Source: an uncultured Bacteroidota bacterium
Lineage (GTDB): Bacteria > Bacteroidota > Bacteroidia > Chitinophagales > Chitinophagaceae
Assembly: GCA_903839875.1 (NCBI GenBank)
Contig: CAIMDZ010000189.1
Span: 1-64,000, forward strand
Length of the DNA: 64,000 bases
Direction: 5' to 3'
Shown: piece by piece, positions 29,401-36,721 of the stretch
Position numbering within the stretch: the stretch's first letter is position 1
Layout: each line of letters starts with the position of its first letter
Notes under the pieces: model-generated
What the model was told of the DNA's origin: nothing
Databases searched by the model: none
What the model saw: only the letters and a program-made list of their open reading frames with translations
Program-made: the position numbers and the translations under genes

Positions 29401-32400
29401 TATACCATTGCTGCGACAATGGGTGGGTTCACTGCATGTATAAATAATATGAGCGGTAGTGTAACTGTTAACATTAATCCGTTACCAGCCGCATATTCTG
29501 TTACCGGCGGAGGAGCTTACTGCATTGGTGGCACAGGTGTTGCTGTGGGCGTGTCAAACTCAGATGTCGGCATTAATTACCAGCTATTCAGAGGTGGCGC
29601 TGCAATAGGTGGCTTAGTGCCGGGTACCGGCTCTGCAATTAGTTTTGGTTTACAGACAGTCGCCGGCATATACACGGTGGTAGCTACCGATGCGACTACT
29701 ACCTGCACTAATCCCATGATTGGCAGTGTCTCTGCATATATCAATCCATTGCCTATAGTATTTTCAGTTACAGGCGGGGGAAGTTATTGTACAGGCGGCA
29801 GTGGCGTTGTTGTTGGCTTGAGTGCATCCTCGTTTGGTGTTAATTATCAATTATACAGGGGCGTTACTTTAGTGGGAAGCCCGGTTGCAGGTACCGGCGC
29901 CGCTATCAGTTTCGGATTACAGACAGTTGTCGGTACCTATACAGTAGTTGGTACAAATACAACAACAGGTTGTGTTAATAACATGTCAGGTAGTGCCGTT
30001 GTAAGTACGGTTACATTACCATCAGTTTATACTATAACCGGCGGTGGCGATTATTGTACCGGCGGCACTGGCCTTCACATAGGCCTCAGTAATTCCGATA
30101 TAGGCGCCAGCTACCAGCTATACCGTGGCGGTTCAGGTGTGGGCGGTCCCATAGCCGGAACCGGATCATCACTTGATTTTGGATTACAGACATTGGCTGG
30201 AACCTATACAATAGTAGCATCCATCACAGGTACTTCATGCACCACTAATATGTCCGGCAGTGCAGTAATCACAATAGATCCATTGCCAACTGTATATACT
30301 GTTACCGGTGGCGGTGCATATTGCTCTGGTGGTTCAGGTGTTCATGTTGGATTGAGCGGTTCTGCAACTGGTGTCAGTTACCAGTTATACCTTGCCGGTA
30401 CGCCTTTGGGTTCGGCTATGTCCGGCACTGGTGCAGCGCTTGATTTTGGATTGCAAACTACATCCGGTGTTTATACAGTAGTAGCTACAAACACCACTTC
30501 AGGCTGCGTAAATAATATGTCCGGTAGTGTAACAGTTAGTATTAGTTCTTTGCCAACGGCATATACAGTAACCGGTGGCGGAGGATATTGTGCCGGTGGC
30601 TCTGGTTTATCAATTGGATTGAGTGGGTCTCAGTCTGGTGTAAATTATCAATTATTTAATGGTGGTACTCCGGCAGGTACCGCTGCTACAGGTACAGGTC
30701 TTGCTATTACCTTTGGTCTTTTTACTACAGCAGGCACTTATACAGTAGTGGCAACAGGAAGTACTACTTCATGTACCAGCAATATGACCGGCAGTGTGAC
30801 GATAACTATCAATCCATTGCCAACTACCTATACCGTTACAGGTGGCGGAAGTTATTGTGCCGGAGGAACCGGAGTGGCAATAGGGTTAAGTAATTCCCAA
30901 TCCGGGGTTAACTATCAGTTATATCATGGCGCCACAACTTCCGGCACCCCTGTTGCAGGCACGGGTGGCGCTATCAGCTTTGGGTTACAAACGATTGCAA
31001 GCTCCTATGCAGTAGTAGCAATTGATGCTGCTACAGGTTGCACCAATTCCATGAGCGGCAGTATAACAGTGTCCATCAATCCGCTACCTGCGGTTGTAAC
31101 TGTTACTGGTGGTGGTGGCTATTGTGCCGGAGGAACAGGTGTGAATGTAGGTTTGGCTGGTTCTTCAGCCGGTATCAGTTATCAGCTTTTCCTGGGTGGT
31201 TCTTCGGTAGGAAGTCCTGTAACAGGCACGGGTTCTGCCCTTAGTTTTGGATCACAAACTACTGCAGGCACTTATACGGTTGTTGCAACAGATCCATCCA
31301 CAGGTTGTATCAGCAACATGTCAGGCAGCGTAACTGTATCTGTTTATTCTTTACCTGCTGTTTATACAGTTACTGGCGGAGGCAGCTATTGTGCCGGTGG
31401 AACAGGCGTAACTGTTGGCCTAAGTGGTTCAAATGCAGGAACCAATTACCAGCTTTACCTTGGGGGAAGCCCGTTAGCAGGTACTGTAACTGCCGGGACA
31501 GGTGGTGCTATTAGTTTTGGATTACGAACATCTGCCGGCACCTATACTGTAGTTGCTACAATGGGTGGCTTCACTGCATGTACAAATAATATGATTGGCA
31601 GCGTTACAGTTGTTATCAATCCATTGCCGACTGCTTACAGTGTTACAGGCGGCGGTGCCTATTGTACAGGCGGAACAGGTGTTGTGGTAGGCCTTTCAGG
31701 TTCGAATAGTGGTATCAATTACCAGCTTTATATGGGCAGCACAGCAGTTGGCAGTCCGGTTGCAGGAACGGGTGCAGCTATAAGCTTTGGTTTACAAACT
31801 GCCGCGGGTACTTATACAGTAGTAGCCACAAACACAACAACAGGATGCGTTGGTAGTATGATTGGAAGTGTTACTGTTTCCATCAATCCGTTACCCACCG
31901 TGTTTACTGTTACAGGTGGTGGTAGCTATTGTGCCGGTGGCACAGGTGCGTCCATTGGTTTAAGCGTATCAACATACGGAGTCAATTATCAGTTATACAG
32001 GGGCGTTACTGCAGTTGGCAGTCCGGTTGCAGGAACGGGTGCGGCTATAAGCTTTGGTTTGCAAACGGTGGCAGGTACTTATACGGTAGTTGCCGCAAAT
32101 GCCACTACAGGTTGCATTAATAATATGTCGGGCAGCGCTGTGGTGAGTACAGTTGCATTACCAACAGTGTACACAGTTACAGGTGGTGGCCATTATTGTG
32201 CAGGCGGCACAGGCCTTCATGTTGGTCTCGGCAATTCGGCTATTGGCGCTAGCTACCAGCTATACCTTGGCCCGGCAATGTTGGGCAGCCCCGTTGCAGG
32301 AACCGGTTTACCCCTCGATTTTGGCTTACATACATCGGCAGGAACATATACAGTTGTTGCAGCAATAACAGGTACTGCCTGTACCACCAACATGGCCGGT

Positions 32401-35400
32401 AGTGTGTCAGTTACAGTAGATACGTTACCCGCAGTTTATACTGTAACCGGCGGTGGTGCATATTGTCCGGGCGGCACAGGTGTGCATATTGGATTAAGCA
32501 GTTCTGCCACCGGTTTCAGTTACCAGCTATTCCTTGGTGGTTCATCTGTTGGTTCGGCAATATCCGGTACTGGTGCGTCGCTTGATTTTGGTTTACAAAC
32601 CACTGCCGGAATTTATACGGTAGTTGCAACAAATACTTCTACAGGTTGTGTAAATAATATGTCCGGCAGTGTAACCGTAAGCATAAGTCCATTGCCAACG
32701 GCCTATACCGTTACAGGCGGTGGCAGTTATTGCACCGGTGGTGCAGGTATACTCATTGGGTTAAGCAGTTCTCAGGCAGGGGTTAATTATCAGTTGTATA
32801 ACGGCGGTTCACCTTCAGGTACGCCGGTTGCAGGCACAGGCGTTACTATCACTTTCGGTCTTCATACTGCTGCTGGTGCATATACAGTAGTGGCAACAAA
32901 CAGCTCTACTGCATGCACAAACAATATGACGGGCAGTGTCACAATAACCATCAATCCACTGCCGGCAGTTTATACCATCACCGGTGGAGGCACGTATTGT
33001 GCAGGAGGTTCTGGCATAACAGTAGGTTTAAGTAATTCTCAGCCCGGTGTTAATTACCAGTTATATCATGGTAGTACAACGTCAGGTGGTCTCATGCCGG
33101 GTACAGGTGCCGTTATCAGTTTTGGTTTACAGACAGTAGCGGGTACTTACACTGTAGTTGCAATAAATGCTGCTACAGGTTGCACCAATAACATGACCGG
33201 GACTGTTACATTATCAATTAATCCGCTTCCTGCTGTTGTTTCAGTTACGGGTGGTGGCGGATATTGTGCCGGCGCTATCGGGATACATGTTGGTTTGAGC
33301 GCTTCTGCTTCAGGTATCACTTACCAGCTTTTGCTGGGTGGTTCATCTGTCGGTAGTCCTGTTGCAGGCACCGGATCAGCGCTTGATTTCGGTTTGGTGA
33401 CCACCGCGGGTATTTACACTGCAACAGCAACAAACCCTGCTACAGGTTGCACAAATACAATGTCTGGCAGTGCAACTGTTTCTATTTCACCGGCTCCGGC
33501 AATATTTACCGTTACCGGTGGCGGAAGTTTCTGCGCAGGAGGCACAGGTGTACTTGTTGGTCTCGGAGGTTCATCAGTTGGTGTTAGCTATCAGCTGTAC
33601 CGTGGTGGAGTAATTCTGTTAGGAAGTTCAATGGCTGGTACTGGTGCGGCTATCAGCTTTGGTTTGCAAACAGTTGCCGGCGCTTATACGGTTGTTGCTA
33701 CCAATACTGGAACCGCCTGTTCAGTTTATATGAGCGGCAGCGCCACAGTTGTCATTAATCCTGCGCCAACCGCTTATACGGTAACAGGCGGCGGAGCATA
33801 TTGTATGGGTGGGACTGGTGTTCTTATAGGTATTTCAGTTTCAGATATCGGTATCACTTACCAACTCTTCCGGGGCGGTACAGCGGTGGGTAGCCCTGTC
33901 GCGGGTACAGGTGCTGCAATTAGCTTCGGTTTACAAACTACCGCAGGTACCTATACGGCAGTAGCCACGAACGCCACCACCGGTTGCTCCGGAAATATGA
34001 CAGGAAGTGTTACGGTCTCTGTCAACCCGCTACCGGCGGTATTCGCAGTTGCCGGTGGTGGTAGTTATTGTTCTGGCTCCGGTTTACATATTTACCTTAG
34101 CGGATCAACTGGTCTTACCAGTTATCAGTTATTCAGGGGAGGTTCACCTGTTGGGAGTCCATTGGCTGGTACAGGCGCCGGTCTTGATTTTGGCTTGTTC
34201 ACGACGCTTGGTACTTATACAATCGCTGCAACTAATACCACAACAGGTTGCACTAGCAATATGTCTGGCAGCGCGGTAATAAGCTCCCTAAGCTCACCCA
34301 CTGCATATACTGTTACAGGTGGTGGCGCCTATTGTGCGGGTGTCACAGGTTTGCATGTTGGGCTTTCTGGTTCCAATACAGGTATTTCTTACCAGCTCTA
34401 CAACAGTGGTACTCCTGTTGGAGGTCCGGTTGCAGGTACAGGTGCCTTACTTGATTTTGGTTTACAGACTACTGCAGGTTCTTACACTGTAGTGGCAACA
34501 GTTTCCGGAACTACCTGCACGGCTACAATGTCGGGTAGTGTTGCGATCACTGTTAATCCGTTGCTAACTGCCTTTACTATAACAGGTGGCGGTGGTTATT
34601 GCTCAGGTGGTACCGGAGTGCATATAAATCTTAGTGGTTCCTCTGTTGGAATTAACTACCAGCTCTACCGCGGTTCAACTTCAGTCAGCAGTCCTATATC
34701 GGGAACAGGCATATCACTTGATTTCGGATTACAAACAACTGCAGGGACCTATACTGTTGTAGCAACTAATCCTATTACAGGCTGTGTCAATACTATGACC
34801 GGAAGTGTAACCGTTGCTGTCAATCCTTTGCCTGCAGTTTATTCAGTTACCGGCGGAGGTAGTTATTGTTCAGGGGGGGCTGGTGTAACTATTGGATTGT
34901 CAGGGTCGCAAGCCGGAGTTAGTTACCAGTTATATGTAGGTGGTGTTCCTTCCGGTAGTTCTATGGCAGGTACAGGGGCAATTCTCAACTTCGGTTTATG
35001 CACTGCTGCTGGCACTTACACAGTTGTTGCTACAAATACAATTACCGGATGTATAAACAATATGTCTGGCAGTGCAACTATCTCAGTTAATCCCAATCCT
35101 GTTGTCTATACTGTAACAGGCGGTGGTGCATCCTGTTCTGGTGGTGCTGGCTTCCACATCGGGTTAAGCGGCTCCGCTGCCGGGGTTACTTACCAGTTAT
35201 ACCGGAGCGGCACTGCAGTAGGTAGCCCTGTTTCAGGTACCGGAGCTTCAATTGATTTCGGCATATTTACCACCGCAGGTACTTATACCGTTAATGCTGT
35301 TTATAGCACTACAGGCTGCACAAATACTATGTCGGGCTCTGCCACTATTACTATCAATCCATCCCCGGCTATTGTTGCGGTTACCGGTGGTGGTGGCTAT

Positions 35401-36447
35401 TGTTCGGGTGGCACAGGTGTGCATGTAGGGCTGGCAGGGTCTGCTGTTGGCATAAATTACCAGTTATATCATAGTGGCACTGCCGTGGGTGGCCCTGTAG
35501 CAGGTATTGGTGGAGCGCTTGATTTCGGGTTGCAAACCGTTGCAGGCTTATATACGGTAGTAGCAACTTACGCCGGTACTTCATGTTCCGGCAATATGTC
35601 AGGTAGTGCTACAGTAACAATATATACACTACCTGCAGTTTATTCAGTTACCGGTGGTGGTAGTTTCTGTGCAGGTGGCAGTGGTGTTCATATCGGTGTA
35701 AGTGGTTCTGCAATTGGCATCAGCTATAAAATGTATTTAAGCGGTACTCCTGTTGGTAGCCCTGTATCAGGCACAGGAGCCGCGCTCGATTTTGGATTAT
35801 ATAATACCGCCGGTGTTTATACGGTAATCGCAACAAATGCGGTTACCGGTTGTACCACAAATATGTCCGGCAGCGCTACAGTTACCATTAACCCATTACC
35901 CTCAATAAGTAGCAGCCTATTTACCGTTGCTCCCACTGCAACCATTACTCTTTCCGGATCACCAGCCGGTGGCTTCTGGGCCAGCAGTGCAACCTCAGTG
36001 GCAACAATTGGATCGGGTACAGGAATTATTACCGGTGTGTCTTTAGGTACTACTGTAATCACCTATACACTACCTACCGGCTGCTTGGCAACACATGTCG
36101 TTAACGTTACCAGTACCGGGCATCGTGAAACACCAGCTGTTGATCCGCAGGGCGGGAATAATACGATTGGTGAAACCAATGTGTACATTGTTCCAAATCC
36201 GAATAATGGCAGGTTTACCCTGAAAGGTACCTGGATTTCTAACGGGGTAACTATTGGTGAGGAAGAATTGTCTCTTGAGATAACCAATTTACTCGGCCAG
36301 GTAATCTATTCCGATAAAATAGTTGCTCATAATGGTGAGATCAATGAAATGATCCGTATTAATAATTCGGTTGCCAATGGCATGTATTTATTGAATATCC
36401 ATTCATCTGACCAGGAACGTTTATTTCATATAGTAATTAAGCAGTAG
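20410..36447 (+). CDS. Giant T9SS-secreted repeat protein B (5345 aa, two propeller heads, 26 VTGGG modules)
   Basis: 5345 aa, about 16 kb. Signal peptide 1-22 (MKFNKILLAIAAIIFTSQIFAQ). Residues 97-537: a propeller-like domain starting SSIPPDTHGGVDSNYCV. 541-1797: 17 Big_2-like modules. 1798-1895: a domain beginning VSLGADPTAAFG. 1897-2347: a kelch/galactose-oxidase-like propeller (DGRVYVAGGEYG, YNPLTNTWSAAPSL) ending in an ISEGAAYGDDWQMASNYPI segment like galactose-oxidase C-terminal domains. 2350-2640: four Big_2 modules. 2640-2735: a second GANP domain. 2737-2845: a cadherin-like domain. 2850-5167: 26 VTGGG modules. Then one Big_2 module and the T9SS sorting domain (5256-5345; VPNPNNGRFTLKGTW, NGMYLLNI). 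Catalytic oxidase activity cannot be shown. The likely role is a very long surface or released adhesin. The reading frame is intact throughout, which argues for selection. Confidence 0.87.
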   Translation: MKFNKILLAIAAIIFTSQIFAQTVEHGRESDRGTVNFTTLANYLLAHPEPVVIHEQDDDDDGIIVPHVRPVSDSTLIRRRISSSPVHTSYLPVTSLPVSPGPTDTFEAFLDNISSIPPDTHGGVDSNYCVTAVNPQVTIQSRTGGAVSSVSLNAFFSSVNSVGGTFDPRVHYDPYSHRWILVCVSGANNPGTDTTSILIGVTQTSNPTGSWYLYRVRAYTAHTYWLDYPDVGFNGKWITVTGNLFQNSPGGGYAGAKVFAFNKASLLAGTGASYTAFIPSTSDFTICPSINYDANNPNMWGVESWNGTVGGGGVMNLWKLTGAVGSESFTHIAYPASPNNWDWECNLYSGTSGGDFAPQAGTSNKIQTNDDRVTQMIFMNGKLWFAHNVFLPYTGTTNPTRCSVQWWQIDTAGTPSQVGLIDDNTGANFYFFPSVAVNTNNDALIGFSTSSSSRYPSAAYALRVHSDATDSIRPYDVFRHGLAKYYKTYSGSKNRWGDYSSTCLDPINMVDFWTIQEASSTPGSGYDRWDTWWAHVLKPCSTPAGITGTLTVCVSATTTLADATSSGIWTSTSTSVATIGSSSGVVTGVSGGTSVITYSTGSGCNATATVTVNPLASPGTISGSPTVCVGATTTLSASGTGGGTWSSTNTTVGTVSTSGVVAGISGGTTTISYTVTNGCGAVAATQIVTVNPLATPGTISGTPVVCVGATTSLSASGTGGGTWSSTNPANGTVTTSGVVAGIAAGTTTISYTVTNSCGPVAATQVVTINPLATPGTISGTLSVCTGATTALAASGTGGGTWSSTNTGVGTVSSGGVVAGLTNGTTTISYTVTNSCGSVAATAVVTVNTTPTALTGTFSVCVGFTTTLNSTPSGGSWSSSNAGLAAVGSGTGAVTGIAAGTPTITYTMPGGCFAVHQVTVSTAPTTITGTLSVCTGSTTTLSSTPSGGTWTSSSSGVASVGTGSGIVAGNTVGTANITYTVTGGCYNTAQVTVNLTPNAITGVFAICTGATTTLNCTPSGGTWSCSNPAIGSIGSSSGVVSGLTTGTENITYTLPGGCFSIQNVTINTSPTAITGTATVCTGATTTLNCTPTSGVWITGGAGNATVGSGSGIVTGVTAGTEFVTYTLTTGCYTVRQVTVNTTPGATTGTFSICNGTATTLSSSPSGGTWTSSNSGIAPIGSSSGIATGVASGTNVMTYTLTGGCFTTHTFTVTANPSAITGTLTVCTGSATTLSSTPTGGTWTTGGFGNATVGSGSGIVSGVTAGTENITYTISGGCFSTTIVTVNNSPSAITGTFTVCVGLNTTLNSTPSGGSWSSGDVTKATVGSGTGGVTGVSAGVVNISYTLSSGCFAMQPVTVTTTPGAISGVSALCAGTSTTLTDPASGGTWSSSSPAVGTVGSSSGVVTGIAVGTTTITYALGSGCFATHPVTVTTSPGAISGSATVCTGANTTLTCSPTGGLWSSSASGIGSVGSLSGVVTGVSSGTAIITYSLGTGCESYQTEAVNASPAAITGTFSVCVGGTTTLSSATSGGSWTSSNTAIGSVTPSGGVVGGISVGTATITYTQGGCFVTQDATVNTTPTSITGTPNVCVGFTTTLNSTPSGGTWSSTVTTAGTVGSATGAVFGVGAGGTVISYTLAGGCGAGASVTVYSNPTAITGTASVCTGLTTTLNSTPSGGTWTSGSPAVASVGSATGVVSGATAGVAVISYTQGAGSCFATKPVSVVATPGAITGTLSVCSGATTTLSSSPSGGVWTSSSTAIANIGSSTGIVTGGSAGTATITYTIGGACYSTITVTTTLTPSVSLGADPTAAFGATTANLTYSSTFGSPSTYSIVYSAQAHTAGFTDVTAASLTGSPIALTIPGGAPSSVYFGTVTVANASCTSAQYSFNLIIRSPTGGAWAPITNTAPHGNDGVMLLLTDGRVMCKAGGPIWDVLTPDIHGSYVNGTWSTTSSMANDRLYFSSQVLRDGRVYVAGGEYGSGGSLGEVYNPLTNTWSAAPSLGIFISDANSEILPDGRVLQAFVGGGTRHTRLWDPVTNTYSLGPDCLRTDNEAPWLKLPDNSIIFIDNYSTSSERYEFATNTWINDGTVPVNVYDPFGFEAGAAFLLPDGRGFFLGSSSHNAFYTPTGTTSAGSFAAAADIPGPSGTPDAAAAMMTTGNILVAASHVPTSGNHFPSPTSFFEYNYLTNSFGAVTAPDGSGSIAIPSYYTNMLDLPDGSVLFTNLTSNRYYEYVPSGSPLVAGKPTVNNVIRLDCDTFMATGTLFNGISEGAAYGDDWQMASNYPIIRLTSGTNVYYARTKNWNSTGVMRGAALDTTTFVLPAGMPAGAYTLEIVANGNPSAPLTVNTSLAITPTSLALCVGASSTLSDVWPGGTWSSANPAIGFVGSSSGIVSGVATGITTITYTLGHCFSTIPATINASPAAISPIGGASTCVGSSTTYTDATSGGTWTSNNTGIASVGSSSGVVTGVSNGVTTITYTLAGGCFAVSPVTVNTSPMAIVGPASVCVGATPTYTDATSGGTWSSSSPPVMTIGAGTGIALATSAGTTDIIYSTGGGCNAALTVTVVASPTPITGTTLICIGSTSTLSSTPSGGTWSSSTSGVAAVGSLTGSVLGVTSGTASISYTLGTGCFVFAPVTVNAIPTITLGANPIVPSGTTSANLPYSATSGSPSTYSVVYSGPAHTAGFIDVTGAVLTSTPIVLTVPGAAPSAVYSGTLTVAAGSCNSTGYLMSVTITSGGNTPPVFTGGSPQSMSLCGYPVANSIDTLLQINDPDVGNMETWTVMSPPSHGTITLGGSMLSTGGIITPTGYSYTVFPSYMGTDAFTMQVSDGAGGTASTTINVTSYTPPAIVIVTGGGGYCTGGVGVNVGLAGSAVGVNYQLYRGGVAVGAPVPGIGSALSFGLQTIAGNYTATATIAGTSCTQNMAGSVNVIIYPLPNIYTVTGGGSYCSGGTGVLVGLSSSDVGTDYQLYRGGFPVVGTITAGTGAPITFGLQTIAGTYTIAATMGGFTACINNMSGSVTVNINPLPAAYSVTGGGAYCIGGTGVAVGVSNSDVGINYQLFRGGAAIGGLVPGTGSAISFGLQTVAGIYTVVATDATTTCTNPMIGSVSAYINPLPIVFSVTGGGSYCTGGSGVVVGLSASSFGVNYQLYRGVTLVGSPVAGTGAAISFGLQTVVGTYTVVGTNTTTGCVNNMSGSAVVSTVTLPSVYTITGGGDYCTGGTGLHIGLSNSDIGASYQLYRGGSGVGGPIAGTGSSLDFGLQTLAGTYTIVASITGTSCTTNMSGSAVITIDPLPTVYTVTGGGAYCSGGSGVHVGLSGSATGVSYQLYLAGTPLGSAMSGTGAALDFGLQTTSGVYTVVATNTTSGCVNNMSGSVTVSISSLPTAYTVTGGGGYCAGGSGLSIGLSGSQSGVNYQLFNGGTPAGTAATGTGLAITFGLFTTAGTYTVVATGSTTSCTSNMTGSVTITINPLPTTYTVTGGGSYCAGGTGVAIGLSNSQSGVNYQLYHGATTSGTPVAGTGGAISFGLQTIASSYAVVAIDAATGCTNSMSGSITVSINPLPAVVTVTGGGGYCAGGTGVNVGLAGSSAGISYQLFLGGSSVGSPVTGTGSALSFGSQTTAGTYTVVATDPSTGCISNMSGSVTVSVYSLPAVYTVTGGGSYCAGGTGVTVGLSGSNAGTNYQLYLGGSPLAGTVTAGTGGAISFGLRTSAGTYTVVATMGGFTACTNNMIGSVTVVINPLPTAYSVTGGGAYCTGGTGVVVGLSGSNSGINYQLYMGSTAVGSPVAGTGAAISFGLQTAAGTYTVVATNTTTGCVGSMIGSVTVSINPLPTVFTVTGGGSYCAGGTGASIGLSVSTYGVNYQLYRGVTAVGSPVAGTGAAISFGLQTVAGTYTVVAANATTGCINNMSGSAVVSTVALPTVYTVTGGGHYCAGGTGLHVGLGNSAIGASYQLYLGPAMLGSPVAGTGLPLDFGLHTSAGTYTVVAAITGTACTTNMAGSVSVTVDTLPAVYTVTGGGAYCPGGTGVHIGLSSSATGFSYQLFLGGSSVGSAISGTGASLDFGLQTTAGIYTVVATNTSTGCVNNMSGSVTVSISPLPTAYTVTGGGSYCTGGAGILIGLSSSQAGVNYQLYNGGSPSGTPVAGTGVTITFGLHTAAGAYTVVATNSSTACTNNMTGSVTITINPLPAVYTITGGGTYCAGGSGITVGLSNSQPGVNYQLYHGSTTSGGLMPGTGAVISFGLQTVAGTYTVVAINAATGCTNNMTGTVTLSINPLPAVVSVTGGGGYCAGAIGIHVGLSASASGITYQLLLGGSSVGSPVAGTGSALDFGLVTTAGIYTATATNPATGCTNTMSGSATVSISPAPAIFTVTGGGSFCAGGTGVLVGLGGSSVGVSYQLYRGGVILLGSSMAGTGAAISFGLQTVAGAYTVVATNTGTACSVYMSGSATVVINPAPTAYTVTGGGAYCMGGTGVLIGISVSDIGITYQLFRGGTAVGSPVAGTGAAISFGLQTTAGTYTAVATNATTGCSGNMTGSVTVSVNPLPAVFAVAGGGSYCSGSGLHIYLSGSTGLTSYQLFRGGSPVGSPLAGTGAGLDFGLFTTLGTYTIAATNTTTGCTSNMSGSAVISSLSSPTAYTVTGGGAYCAGVTGLHVGLSGSNTGISYQLYNSGTPVGGPVAGTGALLDFGLQTTAGSYTVVATVSGTTCTATMSGSVAITVNPLLTAFTITGGGGYCSGGTGVHINLSGSSVGINYQLYRGSTSVSSPISGTGISLDFGLQTTAGTYTVVATNPITGCVNTMTGSVTVAVNPLPAVYSVTGGGSYCSGGAGVTIGLSGSQAGVSYQLYVGGVPSGSSMAGTGAILNFGLCTAAGTYTVVATNTITGCINNMSGSATISVNPNPVVYTVTGGGASCSGGAGFHIGLSGSAAGVTYQLYRSGTAVGSPVSGTGASIDFGIFTTAGTYTVNAVYSTTGCTNTMSGSATITINPSPAIVAVTGGGGYCSGGTGVHVGLAGSAVGINYQLYHSGTAVGGPVAGIGGALDFGLQTVAGLYTVVATYAGTSCSGNMSGSATVTIYTLPAVYSVTGGGSFCAGGSGVHIGVSGSAIGISYKMYLSGTPVGSPVSGTGAALDFGLYNTAGVYTVIATNAVTGCTTNMSGSATVTINPLPSISSSLFTVAPTATITLSGSPAGGFWASSATSVATIGSGTGIITGVSLGTTVITYTLPTGCLATHVVNVTSTGHRETPAVDPQGGNNTIGETNVYIVPNPNNGRFTLKGTWISNGVTIGEEELSLEITNLLGQVIYSDKIVAHNGEINEMIRINNSVANGMYLLNIHSSDQERLFHIVIKQ
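22030..25800 (+). repeat. First Big_2 module array of giant protein B (17 copies)
   Basis: Seventeen in-frame modules counted by the GG-x-W marker. Modules two to four (about 22256-22960) are closely similar at the DNA level with 240-bp spacing, indicating recent tandem duplication. The rest are more diverged. Confidence 0.8.
28960..35910 (+). repeat. Array of 26 VTGGG-type modules (~267 bp each)
   Basis: Each module has the order VTGGGxYCxGG, then V.VGLSGS, then NYQLYRGG..VGSPVAGTG, then ISFGLQT.AGTYTVVAT, then GC.NNMSGSVTV.INPLP. I counted 26 copies. Each has about two cysteines, one after TGGG and one before NNM. No insertion breaks the frame. Confidence 0.9.
29227..35646 (+). repeat. Higher-order repeat: three tandem units of eight VTGGG modules
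   Basis: Units run 29227-31368, 31369-33510 and 33511-35646, so periods are 2142, 2142 and 2136 bp (714, 714 and 712 aa). Modules 2, 10 and 18 correspond, as do 3/11/19, 4/12/20 and so on. Diagnostic residues recur at the same place, such as ATMGGFTAC in modules 2 and 10, YQLYRGVT in 4 and 12, SGSAVVSTV in 4 and 12, and YHG.TTSG in 8 and 16. Module 26 opens a fourth unit at 35647. Confidence 0.88.
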
Positions 36448-36465
36448 CAATTAATGACATTAATT

Positions 36466-36505
36466 TTCAGGGTGGCTTTTTTGAAAGGCCACCCTGAATT
36501 TTTTT
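36466..36505 (+). terminator. Intrinsic terminator after giant gene B
   Basis: TTCAGGGTGGC at 36466-36476 pairs with GCCACCCTGAA at 36488-36498, extended inward by T-A pairs, and is followed by seven T residues. It is a textbook intrinsic terminator 19 nt past the stop. Confidence 0.85.
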
Positions 36506-36525
36506 GCTGGTTTTATTTATGGTCG

Positions 36526-36560
36526 GCAACTCACGACTTTATACTCACGACTTTTGACTA
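36526..36560. repeat. Degenerate heptamer repeat (ACTCACG)
   Basis: Two copies of ACTCACGACTTT-like sequence lie in the spacer before the barrel gene. On the other strand this reads as AGTCGTGAGT, which also appears in degenerate form near 42200. This looks like a short intergenic tandem-repeat family. Confidence 0.4.
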
Positions 36561-36721
36561 GAAAAAATATTATTCTTCCTATAATAGTAAATCTAAAAAA
36601 AAATTATACTTTTAAACGATTTTATAATTGATATTAAATAAAATACTTAGAATTGCAGGAACGTTTCAATATTGCTGGTGTTTATTTAAGCAATTAATCA
36701 ACTTGTTTAAAATTTTTAAAA

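Noticed and set aside
28960-35910. Possible CRISPR-like or minisatellite array
   Set aside because: The period is about 267 bp in an intact reading frame with protein-level conservation. It is a coding module array.
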